Positions 24,034 through 36,940 of a stretch of DNA of 64,000 nucleotides are shown here, piece after piece. The notes beneath the pieces were generated by a model. The model searched no databases. It was not told where the DNA came from and was given only the letters and a program-made list of their open reading frames with translations. Location of the stretch: positions 20,716,501-20,780,500 of the forward strand of contig CM055317.2 of the NCBI GenBank assembly GCA_029255685.2. Direction: 5' to 3'. The position numbers and the translations under genes were made by a program. Positions within the stretch are counted from its first letter, which is position 1, and every line of letters begins with the position of its first letter. This stretch comes from Silene conica (taxonomy: Eukaryota > Streptophyta > Magnoliopsida > Caryophyllales > Caryophyllaceae).

Positions 24034-26362
24034 TTAAAACTCTAAAAATCTAAAATCGTCTAAACAGTAAACACACATAGCATGTCTTCCCTCTTTTTCT
24101 CTTTCAAATCGGTTTAATTGAGGAAATTTAGTTTTAAAAAACTAAGACAAGAGCATTTAAGAGAAAAAAGGCAAACAACTTACTTAGTGAAACCAGTGAC
24201 AAATCGATGCGGTTTATCCGGTTTTCCGGATGCGGTTTCCAATTTTTACAAAAAAGCGGTGTACCGAATTAAACCGGTGTGGTACCGGTGTCAGAAAATG
24301 AAAAATTTTAAAAACCGATTACCGCTTCGGATTATAGAACCGGTGCGGTATATCGCTTTTGCTCAAAACCTAATGTATCTAGTGGATTAGACATAAGTGT
24401 GGGCTACTAGCCCATACTAACCCAACCCGCCCATGGGCTTCCCCTTCCCAAATCCTCCTACCCCAATCCACTTCCTCAAGTGGGCTAGGGTCGGGTTGTG
24501 AATAATGTAGCCCAACTTTCCAAAACCCCAGTCCACACCACCAGCCCGCTTAACCCACCAACCCCTCATGTCTATATGGGCTGGTTTAAGGCCATCACAC
24601 ATTCACACCCCAGCTTGGCTTGCCCCCAACCACCCATGGTGTGGAATCGGGCTAAGCCCGCTCACAACCCGGCTCATTGTCCTCCTCTACTTGTAAGTTG
24701 TATCTAATGAAAGAGGACATTGGTAATCTTGCACGATTAAGGAGGTTAGTAAAAGTAGTTATTATTATCTATAGACGAAATTTGTAATCAAATTAAATCT
24801 TCAATTTATTCTAGTTCATGTTATGGTATTGCTAATTTTGCCTGAGATTTCCACCCATTGTAAGTTGTAACTTGAGATTTTGGTTCAACCATTGTGAAAA
24901 TAGATCAACTAAATATGGTAACATGTTAGGAAGGATAATATAGTGTTAATAGAAAGGAGAGAAATAGAAGATTAGAGTAGGAGAGCATACTTTGCTTCAA
25001 AACCAATTTAAGATAGTTAATAAAGTTAAATATGATTGGTTGTAGAAGGAAATAAAGAATGAGAAAACTTGGGCGGCTTGTGAGTTATTGTGAGAAGACT
25101 GTTGTTGAATAGCGACATTTTTTCTGCTCAATGAGGATCAGAATTGACCCCGCAACTATAATAGTTGTTGAATCCTCTCCTAACGTGATTGCACTCTTCC
25201 CTTATTCACCTTCTTCTGCATTCACCATTTTGCCCCTTATTCATCATCTATTACTTCATTTCCTCCAATACTTTCTTCCATTAATGTATTCAAATTAGAG
25301 TTAATCAAATTGACTACTATATCTTCGTCCTTTTTATACCATTCAGTGTTGTCCAGATTTGAGTCGGGTAAGGTCAACAGGATGTAAAGCTCTCGCTCAT
25401 AAATTTTAACATTTTTTTTAAAAAAAATCAAAAGGGTAGAGTCATTAAAATTAACCAACGAATCAATCAGTTACCTCAGAGAGCTTTCCGATTCAAACAG
25501 TTTTCTCCACTCTTACGCTAAGACATACGCAAGAGCATGAGCGACCTCATTTATGCATTCTTGAGCCTGAACTCATTAAGGTAGAATAATCTCTTATCAG
25601 TTGATCTAAGTGCTCATAAGCGTATCTTCATAGTTAGTGGGTGGACCACCAACAATTTGATGCTAGTTTGAAAATACTATAACGAACTCATACTAAAACA
25701 ATTAATCTCGTTATAACAACGTAATATGATTGTTTCAAAAAAAAATTACTTTTAAATGAAATAGAATTCAAACTTAAAAATTTTTACATTACCTTACTTG
25801 TAAAGGGCCTAAATTTTTTTAAGCATTATATAAGAAAAAAGTCAATTTTATCTAAATGAGAGAAAGGAACATATAGTCAAAAGTGACATTTTAATGAGAT
25901 CATTTTTGAACCCAACAAAAGGAACTAGTCATGCATTATTTTTAAGGTATAGTTTAGCATTGTGTTGGCTAAATTAGTATGCAAGGGCAAAAAGGGTATT
26001 TCAATAAAGTCTAGAAAAAAAATCCACCAACTGCATGAGAAACAAGCATAGTGATGGTACGCACGAACATATCTTAGAGGGTATGCAATGCAAAGCACTC
26101 CATAATATAATTAATACAAAGCAAATGACAAATGTACATTTATAAATGGTCAAACAACAACTCCCTTCATTTTCATCATCACCTCCTAACAATCTTCCAA
26201 TTCCTACACCAATTCAATTTCCCTCTTAATTAATCAATCTATATTTAAGCTTGATAATAACATTTAATCAAACTTATATAAGTACTTCAAATATAATACT
26301 TAAGCAATTCCATAAAATTAAGATAATAATAATAAACCTATATTTAATTTAAGGCTATATGT
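24034..26362. other. Intergenic region between PAP fragment and GUX
   Basis: No gene seen. A CCGGTTTT/ACCGGTGCGGT-rich patch lies at 24190-24350 and a GGGCTA/CCCA-rich patch at 24400-24700. Both look like decayed repeat sequence without clear ends. The last few hundred bases must contain the GUX promoter. TATATAAG at 26275-26282, 81 bp before the ATG, is a possible TATA box. Confidence 0.4.
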
Positions 26363-29300
26363 ATGGCATTCTTGTATAGCATAGTTGAAAGATTTGGCTT
26401 ACACAAGATCATGAAGGCTGCTCCATCTAGGGCTTTAGTCATTAGAATTAATGTCATCTTCTTTGCATTGTTTCTTGTTACATGTTGTGCTCTTCTTCTC
26501 CGGCTGTCGTCTCCCGGAACTTATCAAGACACTAATGCGGCCTCCGTTGTCCGTTGCTCATTACGTGAATGTCTTCACAAGGTAAGGTGAGCCCTTTAGT
26601 TATATATGTATCATGTATGTGTTTAAAGGGCTACCTAATTTTTAAAACTAAATTAAAGTACACTACTTTGGTACTTGGTAGGTTTAAACATCTTCTCAAA
26701 GTTTGATAGTTCATGTATTTTGTCATTGCTTTGAATAATAAGACAGTCTCACAGCGTACTAATAAAACAATCTAAAAACTCCTGCAATAATAAAAAGAGC
26801 TTGCTATTTCGATTATGAATTACATACATTTTCATTAATAAAAATAAAAATAAAAATAAAAATAAAAATGTGATGGGTTAGCATTATGTTGATACATTGT
26901 GTTGAACTTTTGATAAACTTGTAGGCAGAAAATGGTGTAAAGATGAAGGTGGTTTTAGAAGAGGAAGGGAAACAGTTATCGACCGTGAAGAAGAGTAAAG
27001 TAAAAACTGAAAAGCCAAACTTCTTAAATGAAATGGGGATAAAAGGGATGAAGATCGGCATGGTAAACATGGAAGAAGAAGATGTAAGCAAATGGGAAGA
27101 GCAAGGAGACAGAATTATACACATCTCATATGACAAAATCTCGGAACTTTTCGAATGGAAGCACCTATTCCCAGAGTGGATAGATGAGGAGGAAGAGAAT
27201 GAAGGATACCTATGCCCTGAAATACCAATGCCAATATTTGAGGAATATGGGAATCTTGACATGGTGGTAGCTAACTTGCCATGCAAGTTTCCTATGCAAG
27301 GGTGGGGAAGGGACATGTTTAGGTTACAAGTACATTTGATAGTAGCTAACTTGGTGGCCAAGAAAGGTAGGAGGGATTGGTATGGGAGAACAAAGGTGGT
27401 GTTGAGGAGTAAATGTAGACCAATGTTGGAGTTGTTTAGGTGTGATGATTTAGTTAGAAAAGAAGGAGATTGGTGGTATTTTGAGCCTGATATGGTTAGA
27501 CTTGATCACAAAGTTTCTTTGCCTATGGGTTCATGCAACTTGGCTCTGCCTTTGTGGGGACAAGGTAATTAACTACATCTATTAACTCATTATTATTTCT
27601 TCAAACTAAAGCTTAACAAAATTATAATTATGTTTACATATTTCGTAGTAGGTACAATGTCTTATTTATTTGTTTATCTTTTCAAATTAGGTAGATGTGT
27701 TTATGAGTAGTTTGATCGTACACAGTTATTATGTCTACTTATCATCCACTAACCGACTAACCATCATCACAAATGGATTATGTTCACTTATCATCCACTA
27801 ATAGTCATCAAAAATGGTTTATGTTCACTTATGGGCCACTAACAATCATTACAAATAATGGTCTCCTCTCTTTTTCTTGTAATTTTTTTTTTGCCAAAAT
27901 CACAACATTGTTATATCTTCAAACAAACGAATGAGAGCATACCTATATTGGTCTCAACTGGTTTAGGATAATGAAATGTGACATTACTTTTACAAAGAGT
28001 GTCGTCTATTAAGAGATTTGAAGTATTTTTAAAATAAAAAACAAGTTTTTTACCTCTTAAAATATTTGAACCTTATATAATTAGTCATATAATGATGGAA
28101 AATATTTTCGTTTGTTGGGAGGATATCCTCCTTATACTCAAAGGTGAGGAGGGCGACCAAAATGGAAACGAGGAGGAGGTTCCATGGAAAAGGACAAATG
28201 AGGAATAGGTAGGCTTATCCGAAGGTGAAATGAACCTTGAAACAACAGGAATTGGCCGCTCTAGTCTTTTTTAATAAATTGAGACGAGCAAAAAAGTAAA
28301 ATAAAAGATATTAAGCGCGCCAGGTAGGGGTCGAACCTACGACCTTCTGCTTAGGAAACAGACGCTCTATCCACTGAGCTACAGGCGCTTCTTGGCTTAT
28401 GTCGATTATTTATATTATTAATCCTGACGGTTTTCACGTTTAACAAGAACCCGGAAAGAAATTTTTGAAAACCTAGAGGTATACAAATTTATCCCAAAAA
28501 AAAACAATGAAATAAGTAAAAAGAAAAGCCTGAATCTCCCTACTTACTACTTAGGATTATTATTCGTAGTCATTTTCTGAGCTCGTAAATACAAGTAACC
28601 GTCCTTAAAATTGTAACTTTGAGTATTTCGTGCAAAATGTCAAATTTCAGGAATATCGCGAAAGATATCTTTTAAAATTATACATTGGAAATGGTTAGAA
28701 ATTGACAATGATAAATCAACAAGACCTACATTTTTGACACAAGGATATATCATATATCCGGAGTATATATATTGGTAAGTTGTTATGTCTATCTTTTCTC
28801 AAATGTGTGCTATGTTTTTATTTTTGTAGGAGTGAATGATGTGTATGACGTATCAGAGATAGAACGCATCACCAAAAACCAAGTTAAACGAGAAGCATAT
28901 GTAACGGTACTACACTCCTCTGAGCTGTATGTATGTGGTGCCATCACATTAGCACAAAGCCTCCTCAAATCCGGTACAAAACGTGATCTTATTCTTCTAA
29001 TCGACAAGTCCATCTCCATCCCTAAACGGGATGCTCTTGCGGCAGCCGGATGGAAAATCCGTTTAATTAAACGGATTAGAAATCCTCGAGCTGAGAAAGG
29101 CTCCTATAATGAGTATAACTACTCTAAATTCCGCCTATGGCAACTCACGGACTATGACAAGTTGATTTTTATCGATTCTGATATACTTGTGCTACGTAAC
29201 TTGGACCTTTTATTCCATTTTCCTCAAATGTCCGCCGTTGGGAATGATGGATCCATCTTCAACTCCGGAATTATGGTCATTGAGCCTTCCAATTGCACCT

Positions 29301-29779
29301 TTCGGACCCTTATGGGGCTTCGAAAAGAGATTACCTCTTATAATGGAGGCGATCAGGGTTTTCTCAACGAGGTCTTTGTTTGGTGGCATAGACTTCCTAG
29401 ACGTGTCAACTATTTAAAGAACTTTTGGTCAAATAGTACGTTAGAAGCAAGCGTAAAGAATCATTTATTTGGTTCGGACCCTCCAAAGGTTTACTCCATT
29501 CATTATTTGGGGTTGAAGCCGTGGCTTTGTTATCGGGATTACGATTGCAATTGGGACAAAGAAGATCAACATGTTTATGCTAGCGATGTTGCACATAAGA
29601 GATGGTGGAAATTGTATGATAATATGGATTTAAAGCTCCAAAAATTTTGTGGGCTTACAAATGAAAGACTAAATGATTTGGAATGGGACAGAAAGCAAGC
29701 AAATAAGTTCAAAATTAATGGCGATCATTGGGGGATCAATATCACTGATGATAGAAGACTTGAGCATAATATAATTTAG
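26363..29779 (+). CDS. GUX: Xylan alpha-glucuronosyltransferase (GUX, GT8 family), three exons
   Basis: Type II Golgi enzyme that adds (methyl)glucuronic acid side chains to xylan in cell walls (GUX/PGSIP clade of GT8, glycogenin-related). Exons are 26363-26581, 26925-27564 and 28830-29779, with phase 0 and phase 1 introns, giving 602 aa, inside the usual 590-660 range. A short cytosolic tail and one membrane anchor lie near residues 24-46 (VIRINVIFFALFLVTCCALLL). The stem region follows, then the GT8 domain in exon 3 with the metal-binding DSD (about residues 402-404, LIFIDSDILVL), NSGIMVIEPS, NGGDQGFLNE and the HYLGLKPW block near the C-terminus. All key motifs are intact and no frameshift was seen. 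The exon 2 start is fixed by frame (GTAG|GCAGAA). Intron 2 holds an antisense tRNA gene. I cannot say which GUX paralogue it is. Confidence 0.92.
27731..27856. repeat. Short imperfect tandem repeat in GUX intron 2
   Basis: Three diverged copies of a unit of about 50 bp built around TTATGTTCACTTATCATCCACTA and ATCATCACAAATGG phrases. No function is evident. Confidence 0.65.
28316..28388 (-). tRNA. trnR-CCU: tRNA-Arg (anticodon CCU)
   Basis: The minus strand folds as a standard 73-nt tRNA: acceptor GCGCCTG with CTGGCGC plus discriminator G, D-arm TAGCTCAGTGGATAGAGC, anticodon loop TTCCTAA (CCT), and T-arm with GGTTCGACCCC. The A box and B box are intact, there is no intron, and no CCA is encoded. 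A T-run (TTTTTT) follows within about 40 bp downstream on the minus strand and could terminate RNA polymerase III. It lies inside GUX intron 2 on the opposite strand. It reads AGG arginine codons. Confidence 0.95.
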
Positions 29780-30175
29780 ACTGAATCTTCCTACTTTTTG
29801 TAGTACTAATATATAAACTTTTTTCATATATTTGATTACATTTATTGATCTATTTGATAATTTTTTTTAATTTTTTTGTAAATTGTAATTTATAGATGTA
29901 TATACTAGTCGGGTTATTAGTGTGTTCATTTATGTATACACGGTCGAGATGGGACGATGCATCTTATTTAAACTTAGATGTCAAAAAAGCGATTGATTTA
30001 GCATAAAAAATTTAAAATCGTATATATATAAAAGTTTAATATTTTAGTGTCATCTTAATTAATCTCATAAGAACATACATATTATTGTAGATTTGTAGCA
30101 CTTATAATCCAATTTCATAAGGATTGAAGCATCGTTGTCATTTTAGTCTAGTCACATCAATTCAGAACATTGATA
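29780..30175. other. GUX 3' flank
   Basis: AT-rich sequence that should include the GUX 3' UTR and polyadenylation site. No further gene is seen before the Helitron start at 30176. Confidence 0.4.
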
Positions 30176-32638
30176 TCATTATCTTATCTATATTAATATA
30201 AAAACATTTAACTCATTCTCATTAATCCACATCATCATATTCAACCTTTTTTTTAAAAAAAAATAGTAAATATGGGACCCACCGTAATGTTTTAGGATTT
30301 ATTTCTGAAAAACCTCTATATTTATTTTTATGTACGTAAATGTTTACGTTTATGATTTTACGTAAACATTAACGAATAATGATAAAGTGCATAAATTGAG
30401 CGCAACATTTTTTTTCCTAAAATTGAATTTTCGTGATAAAAATATTTTTAAACACATCAATTTATATATTAGTTACTCCAATAATCAATTACCAAAGTTT
30501 ATAGTTGATAATTAATATATCCAATATGTTAATCAATAAAAAATCAAAAATTAATAACATTGAAAAAATTATAAACTAGATTATAGGCACATTAAATAAC
30601 TAAAGAAATACAAAAATCACATGTTTGTAGAATTTTTTTTCCCAGTATACAAATGAAGGTTTAAATTAAAGAACAAATTTTTTCAGAGTTAAGATGCGTA
30701 AGACCTATATTCGAGCAAATTCGATCGATTAATTATTATTATTCATAAGACAGAAGAGGAATGTATTGAGAATAATGAAATATTTGTCTCATCTATGCAA
30801 GTGGGTGGTAGTTTACCCATTTTCATCTTAAGATAGATATAATCGTCTTTAGCAAGACTTAATATAACCCAATTGAGCGAGGTTAATTTATGGTTAAAGA
30901 CAACTCACTTTGGTTGACATGTTAGTAAAAAATAAGTTAGTGTTAAAATATGAATAAAACATATAAAAATAAGAAAATTATTGAGTTAATTATTTTAATA
31001 CTTTTAATTACAAAAATTGGTTATTATAACATATATAGGTAATGCAGACAACGAATATATTTAGTATTGAGAGTAAATATTTATTTAATTATTTTTCTCA
31101 AATATTGTTCACTCAAAATTGATACTTAACGGCTAATGCATTATGCATATTAAGCGGTCATTTACATTCTCTTAATTACAAGGGCAATTTACATTTGAAA
31201 TTAAAATTTTTAGATATTGTTTACAAACCTAATCATCATTTGATTATAACATTGTTTAAAATGCATATCCGTGCAATTTGCACGGGTTAAAACTAGTTAC
31301 TATAAAAGCAAAATGTAAATTCGTTGACGTGGCGCAATATCGTTCCAGCGTTTACTCTTTCTCGCCCTCACATTCACCCTCACAAATTTATGTTTCGTAG
31401 ACCAATCAGGAAGTCTGATTTATGCCAAGTCAGATATTCACATTATTTTATTCAAATACCGTTTTACCTAAATTATCTCACAATTATTCTGACCTAAATA
31501 TTCTATAATAAATTAATTAAATTTATATACTAATATTCAACAATATTCACATGGTTAAGATATACAAAAAGCTTGAATATTTGATTCCATAATTTAATCA
31601 TCAATCACCGTGGGAATATTTGATTCCCTAATTGTTTCCTTATAAACTAATTGACCTAAATATTCTATAATTAATTAATTTATGTATTAATATTCTACAA
31701 TATTCCCACGGTTAAGAAATAATAAAAGCGTGAATATTTGTTTCTCTAATTAGAACGAAATCACCGTTTCACTACCCGGAAAGTAAATGTTATTAGGTAG
31801 AAAATGGGTTAGTGAATATGCCATATATACGGTTTTAATTTACAATATTTAATTAATTTCTGTATTTTTTGTCTGTTTCACTACCCGGAAAGTAAATGTT
31901 AGGTAGAAAATGGGTTAGTGGTCCGTTTCACAAATAAAGGTAGAAGATGATCTGTTTTCTATTTTTAATTGTCGTTTCGCATAGATAGTGGGTTAGTTGT
32001 TAGTGTATTATGTTGGGCCTTTGAGGTTCGATTGCTTGGGCTTTATATAATGGATACCTGTTTGTTATAATCATTCTCAAGTAATGTTAATTACTGTATA
32101 ATAGTGGATTGAGCTGCCTATTTTATAAAAGAATCAATTCGTTGGGATGTTATCATTTTCTCAGACCTCTAAGGATGATCAATAATTTATTATTTTGTAA
32201 CACCCGTTTTAATTACATATTCATTATGAAAATATTTGTTATAATGGATTTTTATATTATTTTCATTTTTTGTAATATATAAAACTTAATTCTCTTAGTT
32301 TTTTTTTTTAATTTAAATATCTTAAATTACGTAAATTTTGTATCTTATAATTTCCATTTTAAACTATGTCTTAATTGTTTCATTTTAAACATATCTTACA
32401 ATTGTTATTGTTATAAACATTATGTGTACTTACATAGCTTAAAGTTCTCAAACTTGAATGTTATAATTTCCGTATATATATTTTAATATATACAATGATA
32501 TTATATTATTTAAATTTTATTTTTAAAAAGTACAATTGTCCGAATAAATAGAATGCTATATAATAAGTAAAATTTATATATGTCGTCTTTAAAAGTAAGT
32601 GTACGCAATCCCGTGATTTTTCACGGGTGTTACACTAA
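30176..32638 (+). mobile_element. Outer Helitron, carrying a nested Helitron
   Basis: Starts with TC (after A at 30175) as TCATTATCTTA, is interrupted by the Helitron at 30187-31296, and resumes TTACTATAAAAGC with the family blocks GACGTGGCGCA, CTCACATTCACCCTCA and GACCAATCAG. It ends with the hairpin CCCGTGATTTTTCACGGG (32610-32627), a short spacer, CTAA and T. It has no coding capacity and is a non-autonomous member. An internal direct repeat (31765-31812 and 31877-31920; GTTTCACTACCCGGAAAGT phrase) is present. The second half (from 31833) is also present in the tandem duplicate. Confidence 0.75.
30187..31296 (+). mobile_element. Nested Helitron (1110 bp)
   Basis: Starts TCTATATTAATATAAAAA after A (30186). 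It ends with the hairpin CCGTGCAATTTGCACGG (31269-31285), then GTTAAAA, CTAG and T (31297), so it is inserted precisely between A and T without duplication, as Helitrons do. Removing it joins TCATTATCTTA to TTACTATAAAAGC, restoring the 5' end typical of the outer Helitron. No open frame is left. Confidence 0.85.
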
Positions 32639-33488
32639 TTTTTTCTTAAATCTAGTTGAGGACAAAACGGTGAAAACAAATAAACTAGGTACTAAAGTAA
32701 TAATAGCATATATTAAGATTAGGAAATATTATGAATTGAATTGTAGACTCCTATTGTTATTAGAAGTCTCAAAATCTAAGCTAATATCATAAGCTAATTT
32801 CCAAGTGAAACCTTCATTCTTTCCGAATCATCATTATCCATCATTATCATTATCATTATATATATTAAAGAATTATGTAAAATGGCTGATGTGGCGCAAT
32901 GTGGTTTCAGAAAACCATTTTTCAAGCCCTCTCATTCACTCTCACAATTTCAATTTTTCTCGACCAATTAAAACTAGCCATGTCAACAACCGTGATATTC
33001 CTAGGATGATATTACATAATTACGTAATATTTAATATTTATTAATTTAATATTTATGAAATCTTCCATACACATCACATAATCACGTAATGTTCCTTTTT
33101 AATCAATGTAATCACGGAATCTTCGATCACGGAATATTTAGAAATAAACTATTAAATTGTGATCTAACTAAAATATACTTTAATAGTCATATATTTTAAT
33201 CACGTACTTTAATATATAGCTGCAATATTACTTTAATAGTCTTCAATCACGTACTTTAATAGTCATAGAAATATTGAAAAGATTTTAATAACTATTAAAA
33301 TTTAGAAATATTTAACGGAATTTTGAGGAAATATTTTGAGAAATATTTAACAGACCGATTATTATTTTGTATTGCCTGATTTATTGCTTGAGAATATTTA
33401 GAAATAAAATTTAGAAATATTTAACAAATTGATTGTATATTTAGCAGACCGATTATTATTTTGGATTATTGCTTGAAGTATTGCTTAT
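31833..33488 (+). repeat. Tandem duplication, unit 1 (about 1.66 kb, uninterrupted)
   Basis: This segment begins TTTTAATTTACAATATTTAA and is repeated starting at 33489, where the second copy is split by a Helitron and a Copia element. Segments 31846-32012 versus 36774-36940 and 32013-33480 versus 45600-47110 are almost the same, including the short open frames at 32580 and 46216. It contains the end of the outer Helitron and the start of another (32853-33488). It preserves the empty target sites for both later insertions (31845/31846 and TTATG at 32008-32012). Confidence 0.85.
32853..33488 (+). mobile_element. Helitron 5' part, truncated by the duplication junction
   Basis: Starts near TCATTATATATATTAAAGAA with the GATGTGGCGCA, CTCTCATTCACTCTCACA and GACCAATTA family blocks. 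It corresponds to 46474-47110 of the complete copy and stops at the tandem duplication border. Tandem ATCACG-containing phrases (AATCACGTAATG, AATCACGGAAT) occur inside. Confidence 0.65.
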
Positions 33489-33584
33489 TTTTAATTTACA
33501 ACTAGTGTAACACCCGTGAAAAATCACGGGGATGTGTACGCTTATTTTTAAAGACGGCGAAGGTATATTCATTTCAATATATTG

Positions 33585-34225
33585 GCAAAGATTATACACT
33601 GCATATTTATTATTATGGAACATTAGTTTATATCAAGCAGTCAACCGAGTTGCTAATATTTGGAAAGATATGTGTTTTTATTTCTTGAGCCGTGTAATCA
33701 TTATTAGCCAAAGATTATACACTGAATATTAGCAACTAAATTTTTATGGAAAATTAGTGAGACAAAATTAGTTTATGGAATATTAATATGTATATTAATA
33801 TTTATTAATATTTATATTTATGGAATATTAATATGTATATTAATATTGCAAAGATTATACACTGCATATTTATTACTTATTTATTATGGAAAATTAGTTT
33901 ACATCAAGCAGTCAACCGAGTTGCTAATATTTGGAAAGATGTGTGTTTTTATTTCTTGAGCCGTGTAATCATTATTAGCCAAAGATTATACACTGAATAT
34001 TAGCAACTAAATTTTTATGGAAAATTAGTGAGACAAAATTAGTTTATGGAATATTAATATGTATATCAATATTTATTAATATTTATATTTATGGAATATT
34101 AATATGTATATTAATATTGCAAAGATTATACACTGCATATTTATTATTATTTATTATGGAAAATTAGTTTACACATCAAGCAGTCAACCGAGTTGCTAAT
34201 ATTTGGAAAGATGTGTGTTTTTATA
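33585..34225. repeat. Tandem repeat of about 265 bp, 2.4 copies
   Basis: Copies start with GCAAAGATTATACACTGCAT at 33585, 33848 and 34119 (periods 263 and 271 bp) and include the phrase CAAGCAGTCAACCGAGTTGC. The third copy is cut where the helicase fragment begins. Open frames within are repeat-derived. Confidence 0.85.
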
Positions 34226-34227
34226 GC

Positions 34228-34595
34228 TCCAACTTTCAGTCTTAAGTTGTGATTAGGTAAACCGGAACATCTGATTGAGTTAAGAAACTCTGTAGAGTAA
34301 AGTTCTCTGACCCCGCAATTAGTCTCTTCCTTGCTTATTTCATCAGAGCTTAAGTAAATTTTTCTTCCTTTTGAATTTGATCCAAGACATAGTCGTTTAC
34401 CTCCTCGATCACATCGTGAGTAGGTGCTACTACAGCTCTTTCAGTGAAATACAGAGGGTCACCTAAGTGATCTTTTAAAGATGGATAAGTGCTATCTACA
34501 ATAGTATATAATAGGAGTAATGAATTCTCAAAGTTGATAGTTTGGGCTTGAATAGGACGGACTAAGGAGTAATTGGGTTTCTGAGCAGTTTTCAC
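34228..34595 (-). pseudogene. Helitron helicase (Rep/Hel) internal fragment
   Basis: Minus-strand frames decode a piece of the PIF1-like helicase of Helitrons: PLYFTERAVVAPTHDVIEEV, NDYVLDQI and then, after a frameshift near 34350, YLSSDEISKEETNCGVRELY and SGLPNHNLRLKVGA. The fragment ends abruptly at 34228 against a tandem repeat, and homology upstream is lost around 34595. The Rep nuclease and the other helicase motifs are absent, so it is not functional. It identifies the surrounding minus-strand element as a deleted derivative of an autonomous Helitron. Confidence 0.82.
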
Positions 34596-35009
34596 TTTTG
34601 GTACACAGTTAGTTAATGTCTTTCAATAAGACATCAAATTACTATTCGCGCATATTTTTATTATGAATATATTTATAACACTATGATATGATAAAATTGA
34701 CATATGTGCATCGTACTTTAACATTTTGACTAAGCAATTTGATTTCTAACATGTTTGACAAATATAAAAATAGAACATATATAAGTGTTACAAAGGAGAT
34801 CAACGTGTAGGAAAAAGTGAAAGACAATAACTTTACATGTCAATAACTTATTAAAGATTTTTGTTAGCTTTCGATGTTTCAAATACACATCGCAGAAAGA
34901 AAAAAAAATCGGCAAAAATAAAAGAGTCATCCAAATCAAGAAAAAATCTGTGAAGAAGATCCATAGCTATTAATTTCAATCTCGTACATTGTTATTTATA
35001 TGTGAGTAT

Positions 35010-35460
35010 GACATCCCCTATAATATTAATGTAAACACAAAAATAATAACTGATAAGATTCTAATTGATTTAAAACATAATAAAAATAAAAAGAGAATAA
35101 TTAACTTAGTTCTCCGCGTATACTTTAGCTAGAATTTTTTTGGCTAAAGTTGAAAATTTAACCTTCTGCAATATTAATATAAACACACAAAAAAACTAAT
35201 AAGATTATAATTGATTCAAAACATAATAAAAATAAGAAGCGAATAATTAATTTAGTTCTTTAGGTATACCTCACCCACCAATTTTTTTTACTAAAAATGA
35301 AAATTCATTCTACTACAATACTAAAACAAACACAAAAAATAATAAATAATAAGATTCTAATTAATTCAAAACATAATAAACATAAAAAACAAAATAACTA
35401 CTTTACTTTTCTATGTATACTTTAGTACTAATTTTTTGAATAAAATTGAAATTAGAGTTG
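35010..35460. repeat. Tandem repeat of about 148 bp, three diverged copies
   Basis: Copies are aligned on the phrase AAGATTCTAATTGATT (at 35055, 35201 and 35351, periods 146 and 150 bp), followed by AAAACATAATAAAAATAA and a GTATACTTTAG/GTATACCTCAC segment. They lie inside the minus-strand Helitron and are non-coding. Confidence 0.75.
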
Positions 35461-36940
35461 TTGTAATAGACTAATAGTTACATATGAAATTTTTTGCAAT
35501 TAATAATTCTTTCAAAATTTTATGAATAGAACGAAGATAAAAAAAAATATGGAATATACAAACTGAGTATATATAGTAAATGAAAATAAAGTTAAAAGGT
35601 CACTTCATTAAGTAAAGGAAATAATATTTAAAAAACTTGGTATGCATTTAATGCTTCTAAATTCATTAGTTTTTTTTATTTTTTCTTTTTTAAATATTGA
35701 TGATGATGTGGCTTGCTAGAATTTCTCTAAAGTGAAATAGTGAAATGTGGTGCTTTGTCTTACCTTTTAATATTATATATATATATAGATTATTGTAGGA
35801 TTTTTTTTATGACGAAGCGAACTTCAAAAAGAGTGTAGTACGTGATAGGTAGAATAATTGATCTTAATTAAACAATGGAGAGACGAAAAGCAGATAGGTG
35901 ACCGATCATATTAAATCACATTATAATATACTGAAAAAAACCGAAGAGTAAAATTGATAGGCATTATTAGTCTCTACATTATAATCGCATTAACAATCTC
36001 TATATGCAAATGCAAGAATGAAAAAGCTCAAGAAATTAGAAAAAAAACGCAGCATGAATTGGCCTAGCTAATTTTTTGGAAGCATATATATACACACATA
36101 AATAGTAGTAGGTCTTATGTGGTAGAATTGTGCTATTGGTTTATTGATTGAGATTGAAGTCTTCCAAACCACAAACAAATTTTTTTAACGCAAATAAGAT
36201 TGTATTAATGTTGGAATTCTAGTAGTGTTGTACGTCAAACCAATTTTATCTCCTTAACGATGGTATACTTTAAATACATTACTATTATTATATGTTATTT
36301 AATTGAATTAAATAATTTTATCGACATTTATTTATGTATTGTACTCTAACTATACTTCTTAGAGTCCATACGATACGGATTCCTTCCAATGATATCGCTC
36401 GGCCAATGAAATCGCCTGGGAAAAAAACAGCCAATAAAATCGCTCGAAAAAAGTTTGCTTTAATAATATAGATAGATATATTATATATTTATTATATTAA
36501 TTCCTAAAATATCCGTGTAGAATATCCGTGCATGATTTTGGTTTGACGTTTTTTATGGCATATATATAATATAATATATAATAGAATATTAAAGAATATT
36601 AATATTTTAATCTTAAATTATTAAATTATTATGATGTGGCATAACTGAGTAATTCTGATTGGTCTACAAACCTGAAATTTCTGAGGGTGAATGTGAGAGC
36701 TCGAAACACTTAACGCTGAAACCTGATTGCGCCACGTCAGCAGAATTACATTCTTCTTTTATAGTAATAATGATATTTAATTAATTTCTGTATTTTTTGT
36801 CCGTTTCACTACCCGGAAAGTAAATGTTAGGTAGAAAATGGGTTAGTGGTCCGTTTCACAAATAAAGGTAGAAGATGATCTGTTTTCTATTTTTAATTGT
36901 CGTTTCGCATAGATAGTGGGTTAGTTGTTAGTGTATTATG

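Larger units (their letters stand above)
33502..36773 (-). mobile_element. Minus-strand Helitron (3272 bp) with helicase gene fragment
   Basis: On the minus strand it opens with TC (36773-36772) as TCATTATTACTATAAAAGAAG, followed by CTGACGTGGCGCA, CTCACATTCACCCTCAGA and GACCAATCAG blocks. It ends with hairpin CCCGTGATTTTTCACGGG (plus 33513-33530), a short spacer, CTAG (33502-33505) and T. It sits between A (33501) and T (36774). The uninterrupted tandem copy has exactly this A|T at 31845/31846. Inside are a fragment of Rep/Hel helicase (34228-34595) and two tandem arrays. Confidence 0.88.

Noticed and set aside
24118-24707. Short frames in the CCGGT- and GGGCTA-rich patches as small genes
   Set aside because: Skewed composition, no start context or homology I can recognise. 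Probably decayed repeat sequence.
23186-26362. Continuation of the PAP gene beyond a long intron
   Set aside because: A donor-like GTATAG at 23179 would be possible, but the codons there already match the family (FWYS), and I found no further PAP-like exon before GUX. Not fully excluded without alignment.
32580-32792. A 70-codon frame repeated at 46216-46428, looking like a conserved gene pair
   Set aside because: Both copies lie in the tandem duplication and span a Helitron 3' hairpin. The similarity is due to duplication and not to protein selection.
33585-34225. CRISPR-like or centromeric satellite array
   Set aside because: Only 2.4 copies of a 265-bp unit without unique spacers, inside a Helitron. 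It is a local tandem repeat.
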